DNA from: Neoceratodus forsteri
Lineage: Eukaryota; Chordata; Ceratodontiformes; Ceratodontidae
Direction: 5' to 3'
DNA length: 64,000 nt
Assembly (NCBI GenBank): GCA_016271365.2
Contig: CM057453.1
Span: 499,881,001-499,945,000, forward strand
Part shown: positions 56,526 to 64,000 of the stretch, piece after piece
Position numbering within the stretch: the stretch's first letter is position 1
Layout: each line of letters opens with the position of its first letter
The notes under the pieces: generated by a model
The model's input: only the letters and a program-made list of their open reading frames with translations
What the model was told of the DNA's origin: nothing
Database searches by the model: none
Program-made: the position numbers and the translations under genes

Positions 56526-56900
56526 GTGGCTCTTGCAGTAGGCAACACCATTAGGACTAAGCCACCAGGCGCTAGGACCACACAGAAAACTTCTAGCTAG
56601 CAGTCTACAGTGGGGGACCGCCCCAGACATCAGCACGCAGACGTCCACCTACAGTATAAAGGGGGCGGTCCCCAGGCCCCACCCTAGTTCTTTCACCAAT
56701 GACCTGCCCAAAAACACGACAAGAGAATTGGAGGGCTCCTGGAGCCACAGAAAAGGCTAATACATTAGAAAAAGAGAGCAGGGAGATGGAGGGAGGGAAA
56801 ACCATGCCTACTGCAAGAGCTCCTCTTGAAGATCTACTGTTACAGTAAGATCTTATGTAACTGAGCTTTCTTACTTCGAGAGGACTCTTACAGTAAGCAA
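56526..56900 (+). repeat. ITR and ICR of DIRS copy G
   Basis: ITR core from CTCTTGCAGTAGG with a plus-strand TATAAAG at 56655-56661. The ICR at about 56815-56900 has GTAACTGAGCTTTCTTACTTCGA, slightly changed from the other copies. Confidence 0.75.
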
Positions 56901-56939
56901 CACTGTCAGGACTGAGTCCCTAGCAGTACTAGAAAAATA

Positions 56940-58600
56940 AGCAGAACCCTGGTCGGGGGGCCGGGAGAGAGAAATACTGCAGGAGGCAAAAGAGAGCAGG
57001 GGGCCCCACTGGACAGAACGTCTGAGGCCTGACCTACAACTCAAGGTAGAAACCTTTTAGCGTCACATGAAAAAAAGGAGCTGACAGGGACAAAAATGGT
57101 CCCCTGCCCAGAAAGTCACAGGGGACATGGGCCAGAGAAAGCCTGAGAACGAAATCAGGCTCCTGGACAGAAACCCTGAACAGTTCCATACAGAAGGACA
57201 TCAAGTTCCCCTAGACAGCGAAGGCACAGAAGGGACTGACATCAAACAATCAGCTAAGCTCCCAGAGGCAAGGGAGCACAGGGAGAGAAGGGAAGAATCA
57301 CAGAAAGCCCAGACCAAAGGCATGGGCCCCCCAAAAAATATGGTTTCCATCTCGAGAGATGAGAAATGTTTCCCCCGACTTGAAAACTGGAATAATGCCT
57401 AAAAAGGCGAGGAAGCTGGAAGTAAGGGAAAATCTGGAACTCCTCACTAGCTGGATATCAACTCTAAAACCACTTCCAGTAAGGAAAAGGAACAGGTAGA
57501 TAACCCCGCTAAGGGAAGCCTGAAGCTCTGAGAATCTTCCAGCCAGGTGGACAACAAGTCCAAAGGTGGAAGAAGTAAGGAGAATGTCCGACAAACAGCA
57601 AGTGAGAGGAAGATTCACACCAAAACCGATACCCCACGCCATTCAGGCGGGGGGGGCAGGTAGGCAAGGGATTGGCAACCCAGAGGGACAAAGATGCCAG
57701 TCCACCCGGGAGGGAAATCCATTCAGGAAAAACAACAAATGGGTGAAGAAAAGTGGAAGCCATCCGGAAGTCAGAGAGATCAGAGGGAGGCACTGTCCCT
57801 GGTGTACAAGAGACTGAGAACAGCTAGTAGACCCAAAAAGAAACCTCCAGAAAATAAATTGGGGAAAGACAATGGCCCAACGGGAGGGAGGGAGGGACCA
57901 CAAAAGGGCTGAGGGACTTGATGCTGTGAAGAGCCAAAGTGCCTCAGATCCCAAGGGTATCTCGAGATATTTGGGGGGGGGGATGGACCACTACCCGAAA
58001 AGGGAGTGGTGGAGTCAACCAAGGCGCAGACAGAAGAGCACCATAAAAGTCCATCCTATCCCCAAAAATCCTGGCTAGAGGAGAAAAGTCCTCTAGGTCG
58101 GTAGAAGAAAATCTAACCAGAGCAATCCGGTGAAGGTCCCAGGCTCTGACCCTGCTGGTAAAAGCAGGGCTCACACACATTGGGCTGCTGGGAAGGTAAA
58201 CGACGGGGGACCACAAGAATACCACTATGTCAGATCTGACCGCACCCCGGGGTCCCATGTAGAGCTGGAGGTTTAAACAAGAAAACCACTGGAAAAAGAT
58301 AAAAGCTCCCCTAGCTTTCAGAGGAAAGCAAAAAAGGGGGAGGGGGCTAGATGCATCTGCCCCAGAGGAAAAAGGGAGGGTCTACCACCCCTCCCTCTGT
58401 GGGTGAACCCAGTAACATAGCCCAGGTGACCCCGAGACAGAGGGAAAAACATGACTCAAAACCAGAAGTGTGAAACTGACCCTGAAAAAAAAGGAAAGGG
58501 AACAGAGTCTCTGACCAACTAAGAGGAGCACAGAAACACCCTCGAACAACAGCCCTAGTGCCATGCCAGTGGCCATCAGGAACTAAGGGTCAACGGAAGA
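56940..58600. other. Unclassified 1.65-kb interior of copy G
   Basis: Purine-rich on the plus strand. Short frames occur on both strands (57127-57402 plus; 57298-57642 and 57944-58258 minus) without any motif I recognise. It occupies the place where YR, RNase H and RT should be. Confidence 0.4.
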
Positions 58601-58609
58601 CACTGGGTG

Positions 58610-58937
58610 AGTGGATGCCTTGACCCTGCAGTCTTTAGGAACCAGAACTTTGGCAGAGGAAGGGGCCTGGTGCGTTCGCTTAGAATGGGAAAGCAGTCGG
58701 TGTATGGGTCCCTGCGTCACAGGAGGAAGAGAAGGCTGTTGCGCTCCTCCATGAGGGGGGGCAGAAGGGAGAATGCCCTAATTGCAGGATTTTGCCTGAA
58801 CTCTGAAGGGAGGTGAGCATATCCCTGATGTCAGCCCCAAACAGGACTGAACCCCTAATGGAAGCGTCCATAATGGTAGACTGTACTTCAAGAACAAAAT
58901 CTGAGAGGTGAAGCCATGCATGGAACCAGACAGACAC
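58610..58937 (-). pseudogene. DIRS gag C-terminal fragment (copy G)
   Basis: MSVWFHAWLHLSDFVLEVQS and DASIRGSVLFGADIRDML match the conserved gag C-terminal block of B, C and F. It is cut at its upstream side by an L2 LINE at 58941. Confidence 0.75.
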
Positions 58938-58940
58938 ATA

Positions 58941-60415
58941 GATAGATACTTTATTTCTTTAGCCCACCTTCCCAGAGGCTTGGAGCACTTCACAAACAAT
59001 TAAAAACACATTACGATGACACAATAATACAATACACATTGCAGAGTAGAAAATTATAACACACACTATTTATTACTTAAAACACTTATCAATACAATTC
59101 ACATTCTTCCTCATATAGTATGTAAAATATACGCCTGGTTAAACAGGAATGTTTTCAGCCCCTTTTTGAAGGTTTCCACCGAAGGTGCCTCCCTTAGTTG
59201 TCTTGGCAATGAGTTCCAGAGGGCAGGTGCGGCAACAGAAAAGGCACGGTCCCCAGAATGCCACAAACTAGCCCTAGGAACTTCCAGAGGGCAACCCTCA
59301 GTGGAATGGTGAGTGCGAGTCGGGCAGTGAGGAACCAGGTGGTCTTGCAGGTAGCCTGGTCCCCATCTATGCAGGGCTTTATAGGTCAGCAACCCAACCT
59401 TGAAGGCAATTCTCCACCTTATTGGCAGCCAGCACAGTTTGTGGAGGACAGGTGTGATGTGCTCAGATCTTAAAGCACCAGTCAACAATCTAGCTGCCAC
59501 GTTCTGCACCAGCTGCAGACAGCAGAGATTGCCTCCAGATAGCCCCAGGTACTAAGCATTGCAATAGTCCCACCTGGATGTGATAAATGCATGTACCAGA
59601 GTGGTAAGGTCTTCAGTTGGTATCAGGGCCCGAATCTGAGCCATGTTCCTCAAGTGATAGAAACCACTTTGGACAGCCAACACCTGAGCCTCAAGTCTCA
59701 GGCCATCATCAAGGACCACGCCAAGATCCCTGACCCGAACAGAGGGGGGCCAAGGGGACACCACCCAGAACCAGACAAGGGGCATTCCAGCTCCTCCTCC
59801 TCCATCCCTTCGTCGACCTGGATCCACCACCAGTACCTCTGTCTTGTCTAGGCTGAGTCACAGCCAGTTTTGAGTCATCTATTTCTGGATCTCCTCAAGG
59901 CAGGTGTTAAACACAGAGGCCGCCATCTGATTACCCAGAGCTGGACGGGTATGGCTGCATGTCAATGAAAACCCAACCAATACTGCCCGATAATGTCTCA
60001 CAATGGCAGCATGTACACCATGAACAGCAAAGGCGACAGGACCGACCCCTGTGGAACTCCACAGTGCAGAAGCATTGGGTTAGATGAGGATAACCCCACT
60101 GTCACCCGTTGCAATCTGCCCATGAGGTAGGACTTAAACCAGTTGATGACATTTCTGGTTAGTTTACACCAGTTCTGCAGGCAGTCCAGTTACACCTCGT
60201 GGACCATGATGTCAAACACCACTGAGAGATTGAGAAGAACAAGGATGGTATGCTCTCCCCTATCTCTTGCCATTAGGCAATCGTTAAGCACTTTCACCAG
60301 GGCAGTCTCCATTCTATGCCTGGGTCTGAAACCAGACTGGAATCGCTCAAACGTGGCAGAAGAGGCTATGGCGATTTGGCCACTACAGTCATATTTCTCT
60401 AAAAGTCTTTATGTT
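58941..60415 (-). mobile_element. L2 LINE fragment (RT and 3' end)
   Basis: The minus strand reads [20 protein letters not shown] and GVPQGSVLSPLLF (about 60000-60350), a thumb block VRVRDLGVVLDDGLRLEAQV (59552-59830), and the L2 signature NVAARLLTGALRSEHITPVL, HKLCWLPIRWRIAFKVGLL and APALWNSLPRQLREAPSVET (59111-59509). The 3' end has inverted 'tatctatctatg'. It is 5' truncated near 60415. Bases 60416-60523 hold nothing I recognise. Confidence 0.82.
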
Positions 60416-60523
60416 TAAGTTCCCAAAAAGGCCAGGCTATTAAGTTTACCAGAAAGATGCCCATGTTTTTTTAAAGGGTAATTGGGAAAAGGGCTGATGT
60501 GTATTCCAGAGTCTGGGAAGGAA

Positions 60524-60560
60524 AGTACAGTTACATAAGAACTTACTGTACAGAAGAGCT
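60524..60560 (+). repeat. DIRS left-end fragment
   Basis: AGTACAGTTACATAAGAACT and the next bases match the left outer ends of B, F and H, then break into a CR1 3' end. It may be the left end of copy H, parted from 62397 by the CR1, or a separate remnant. Confidence 0.65.
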
Positions 60561-62396
60561 CTTACAAACCTACGAACCTGCCAGCAGAAACAGGCCTCTT
60601 GGTCTGTCAAGTCTGCACGAATCTGCAGCTAGCCCCCTACATAGCAGCTGCCTCCCTCCCTCACGTTTACCTCCCCCCACTCTGTCCCATTCCTTTTAAA
60701 ACTGCCCACCATTTTACAGGATACCACCTCCTCAGGCAGAGTGTTCCACTTAGCCAACACTCTCTCTGTGAAAAAATGTCTCCTCATCTCTCTCCGATAT
60801 CTTCCCCCCTCCAATCTGAGACCATGCCCTCTCGTGTCCCTCCCCCTCAACTTAATTACCCCTTCTGTCCCTGCCTCATTCATCCCTGTCATGTATTTAA
60901 AGGTCTCCATCATATCCCCCGATCCCTGCTCTCCTCCACTGAGTACATATTCGACTCCCTCAGCCTGTCCTGATGGGGTCTGTCCTCTAAACCCCGAATA
61001 ATCTTTGCTGCCTTGCGCTGCACTCCCTACAGTAATCTGACATCCTTCTTCAGAAACAGGTGCCAGAACTGCACGCAGTACTCCAGGTGTAGTCTGACCA
61101 GTGACCTGTACAGAGGTGTGACAGGGTAGAATAGGACCCTGTCCCATTTGTTAAGGAGAAAGTGTTTAAATGCAAGGATCTTTCCTTTTCTGTCTCTTCT
61201 CTGTCTGGTTGTACAACCAAATTTTCCTGTGAGACCTCGGACTTGATCAACCTGAACAGTCTCACAATTCTTTGCCACTCACTGTCTCTGTTTTCTCTTG
61301 CTGTCTGTTTTTTCTCACTTGCATATCTATATCAGCTAATATAAAAATCTGTGCAAATCAGTGTATGGAAATGTAACTGATATTGGGATCCCTTGTGTTT
61401 GGAAAATATATAGCATTACTGTTGAAATGTATATAATTGTATTTTGAGATGACTGCAGCCTGTCTGTAAACCCAAGAAATTTTAGAAGAACAAGAGACTG
61501 AAGAAAGATTTTATTTCTCTGTACATACCTATTCTGAACAAGTTTATGTTTTTTCTGTGTTACTGCTACTGTAAATAAAGTTCTGGTGAATTCTACTCCT
61601 GGTTTTCCCTATGCTTCCTGACCTGTGCCTCGACAACAAGAGGCAGGATCACCTCCCTCCTTCTGGAGAAGATTCATCTCGCAATATACTCCAGCATCCT
61701 GTTGGCTTTAGCTGCCCCTTCCTGCACTGAGCGGAGTTGTTCATATCCCATCTGGTAGCTCCTCCCAGAGTTCCCTCCTCCGAAGTGCAGTACCTTGCAC
61801 TTCTTAGCATTGAACCCCAACTGCCATGTTTCCGAACACTCCTCCAGTTTAGTTAGGCCATCCTGTAGCCCTTGCCACCCTACTGTGTTGTCCACCACCA
61901 CCCCCATTTTGGTATCATCAGCAAACAGATTGTTCTGACCCCTGATGCCATGTGAGATATCCCATATGAAAATCCCAAACAGCACCAGGCCCAGTACTGA
62001 ACCCTGTGGAACCCCGCTCTTCACAGCCCTTGGGAATGACAGTCCCCTCACCACTACCCTTTGCTGCCTCCCCTTCAGCCAATTCACAATCTAGTTCTCC
62101 ATCTTTGTCCCCATCCTCAGATACTCCAACTCCCCCCCCAACCACCCATGCAGCACCGAATCAAAGGCCTTGCTGAACTTCAAATACAGGACATCCACTG
62201 CATGGCCTTTGTCCAGTTCCCTTGTCAGCCAGTCATAATACTCAACTAGGTTGGTCTGGTATGGCAAGATCTCCCTGAGATGAACCCATGTTGCTGACTG
62301 TCCTGGAGTCCACTGTCTTCCAGAGTCACCAGTCTCTCCTTCAGGATTGTCTCCATTAGTTTTCCTACAATGGATGTGAGGCTTACTGGTCTGTAA
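60560..62396 (-). mobile_element. CR1 LINE fragment carrying a solo LTR
   Basis: RT at 61674-62087 has GVPQGSVLGLVLFGIFIWDI, LFADDTKMG and WQLGFNAKKCKVLHFGG. The C-terminal block at 60629-61050 has MMETFKYMTGMNEAG and FFTERVLAKWNTLPEEV. The left edge is the CR1 3' end; the right edge is a 5' truncation inside the RT start (RPVSLTSIVGKLMETILKER). A solo LTR interrupts it at 61117. Confidence 0.83.
61117..61638. mobile_element. Solo LTR with 5-bp target duplication
   Basis: A 522-bp insertion beginning TGTGACAGGG and ending CGACAACA (TG...CA), flanked by AGAGG at 61112-61116 and 61639-61643. An AATAAA-type signal lies at about 61574. CR1 sequence is continuous across the site once the LTR is removed. 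This is typical of a Gypsy or endogenous-retrovirus LTR left by recombination; the family is undetermined. Confidence 0.82.
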
Positions 62397-62870
62397 AGTA
62401 CAGTTACGTAAGAACTTACCGTAACAGTAGATCTTCGAGAACAGCTCTTGCAGCAGGTTATACCATTAGGACTGAAGCCGTCAGGCGCCAGGATCCCACG
62501 GAAATTTTCTAGCTAGCAGTATCCAGCGGGAACCGCCCCCGACGTCGGCCCCGCTCCCAATGTCAGGCATCATACAAAAGGGGGCGGTCCCCCAGAATCC
62601 CCAGTTCTCCTGCCGGAGACTCCCAGCTGCTAGATGAAATCAGAAGTGGAGACTGAAGATCTGCCATCAAAAGGTATTCAGAGCGGTGTTAGAAACACCT
62701 AATCCTAGAAAAGAGAAATCGGAACAACTCTACCTCCAGAGGGGATGGTGGGAGGAAAACTACCTGCTGCAAGAGCCGTTCTCGAAGATCTACTGTTACG
62801 GTTAAGTTCTTACGTAACTGTACTATCTTACTTCAAGAAACAGCTCTTGCAGCAGGTTACACCATTAGGA
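62397..62870 (+). repeat. Left ITR and ICR of DIRS copy H
   Basis: The outer extension is complete (62397-62440). The usual TATA position reads TACAAAAG (about 62574), a weakened box. The ICR at about 62775-62870 contains CGTAACTGTACT followed by ATCTTACTTC (62813-62834), exactly complementary to H's own left end. Confidence 0.83.
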
Positions 62871-62959
62871 CGGATTCCCGAGCAATACTGGAAATCCCTC
62901 GCAGGTGGGAGGAGGCTATGTAGAGATCGTGAGTTGGACCGAAGACTAGGACAGGAGTC

Positions 62960-64000
62960 CCTGAAGGACTGCTAGACCAAAACCAGCTCTTCGCCATGAT
63001 GCAACATCCAGGCTATAATGCCTGATAAAGGAGTGCATGGTGTTTCCAAGAAGCTGCGAGATGGCTGAAGTGGACACGTCATGGTCAGAAGCGAGGTAGC
63101 TACCCCCTTGTGGTATGTCCCTTAACTGCGCCTGGTAAAGGTTTGTTACATTTCTGGTAACAGAACGTGATACTATGGATGAACCACCTGGACAGCAATT
63201 GTTTAGAAACCGGAGCTCCCATCATCCTATGGGCGAAGGAGATGAAAAGCTGATCAGATCTACGGTGGTGCCTGGTTCTGGTCAGGTAGTATCTTAGACA
63301 CCTATTCACATCTAGAGTGTGCAGCAGGGCCTCTCCTCTATTAGAGTATTTAGGAAAATACACTGGTAAGTCGATGTCCTGATTGAGGGTGACAGTTGAG
63401 ACCACTTTAGGTAGAAACTTTGGATTTGTCCTTAGGGACACCCTGTCCTGGTGAAAAACCAAATAAGATTCTTTGCACATCAGTACGTGAAGTTCAAAAA
63501 TCCTTCTGGCTGAAGTAACAGCAACTAAAAATAATGTCTTCCATGTCAGGAGACGTAGCTCGCAATCCATGGCTGGTTCAAAAGGTGGCAGCGTGAGCTG
63601 CTCCAGGACAAAGGGTAAATCCCATGGAGGAACAGGATCCTTAATCGGAGGTCTAAGGTGAAGAACACCTCTCAGGAAGGCTCATGCGGTGTCCAACTGA
63701 GTTATTAGACGTAGGCCTATAGGTGTATGATAGGCTGAGATGGCACAAAGGTATACTTTAATAGAGGAGTAGGCCAAGCCTGCCTGGAAAAGAGACATGA
63801 GGTAGTCTAGGACTTACCTTTCTGGACAATCCATTGGGGAAAGTTCTCGTGCTTGAGCCCAGAGGCAAACTCTGCACCATTTCATGGTGTATGTGGCATG
63901 AGTGGTCGGATTTCTAGCAGCCGCTAGAACATCTTCTACCTCTTGCGAGACCCCGTACCGCATGATAGCTATGTCTCTCTGAGCTAGGCGTGCAGGTTCA
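62960..64000 (-). pseudogene. DIRS tyrosine recombinase (copy H), partial
   Basis: The 156-codon frame at 63100-63570 has TLFLVAVTSARRIFELHVLM (first catalytic Arg region), QDIDLPVYFPKYSNRGEALL, and VKGHTTRG with the HxxR box. A frameshift follows, and MHSFIRHYSLDVAS with the nucleophilic Tyr is readable at about 63000-63045. The N-terminal domain continues to the window end. Apart from the frameshift it is one of the better kept recombinases here. Confidence 0.83.

Larger units (their letters stand above)
48029..58940 (-). mobile_element. DIRS-related copy G, split by an 8.4-kb insertion block
   Basis: The left outer end AGTACAG lies at 48029-48080. The ITR resumes at 56526 (CTCTTGCAGTAGG), then the ICR, a 1.65-kb unclassified interior and a gag fragment at 58610-58937. 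YR, RNase H and RT are not found, so G may be a non-autonomous derivative or a rearranged copy. The L1-Tx LINE block lies inside its ITR. Confidence 0.65.
62397..64000 (-). mobile_element. DIRS-like retrotransposon copy H, 3' part
   Basis: Left end AGTACAGTTACG at 62397, then ITR, ICR and YR; it runs off the window end. Confidence 0.85.

Overview
The window is repeat-dense eukaryotic nuclear DNA. I found no host exon, tRNA, rRNA or bacterial-type gene. Nearly every base I can interpret belongs to a mobile element. The mix is several DIRS-type tyrosine-recombinase retrotransposons, CR1, L2 and L1-Tx-like LINEs, Penelope-like elements, a Crypton-like DNA transposon, a hAT-type MITE, a tRNA-like SINE and a solo LTR. 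This suggests a large, repeat-rich vertebrate genome, most likely an amphibian (caecilian or salamander). The DIRS abundance is the main argument and the assignment is an inference.

Layout. 1-1229 is the 5' end of DIRS copy A (all DIRS copies are read on the minus strand). 1274-7379 is a complete but decayed DIRS copy B. 7380-8848 holds a tandem repeat, a DIRS gag scrap and a hAT MITE. 8849-19891 is DIRS copy C, broken by a second-family DIRS (copy D, 9973 to about 15420), a short inverted RNase H piece and a SINE with target-site duplications. 19892-22689 is DIRS copy E, abutting C head to tail and truncated inside its reverse transcriptase (RT). 22690-24849 holds a palindromic MITE and a Crypton-like tyrosine-recombinase element bounded by 30-bp inverted repeats. 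24870-27760 is a Penelope-like element. 28106-35281 is DIRS copy F, the best preserved, with an 858-bp Penelope-type insertion carrying a 15-bp target-site duplication.

36070-41870 is an L2-like LINE (minus) with tandem repeats at both ends. 41900-45015 is a CR1 (plus). 45015-48028 holds DIRS, CR1 and Penelope scraps. DIRS copy G starts at 48029 but is split at about 48080 by an 8.4-kb block containing an L1-Tx-like LINE, which itself carries an inverted-repeat element and a large palindromic insertion. G resumes at 56526 with an unclassified 1.65-kb interior. 58941-60415 is an L2 fragment, 60560-62396 a CR1 fragment holding a perfect solo LTR with 5-bp target-site duplications, and 62397-64000 the 3' part of DIRS copy H.

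How the parts work together. The DIRS copies show the classic plan: gag, RT, RNase H, a methyltransferase-like segment and a tyrosine recombinase (YR), flanked by inverted terminal repeats (ITRs). An internal complementary region (ICR) reads across the fusion of the two element ends. In most better-preserved ITR copies a TATA box points inward from each end, and the A and F ITRs add CRE-like TGACGTCA sites. All coding regions carry stops or frameshifts, so everything here is best read as pseudogenes of mobile elements.
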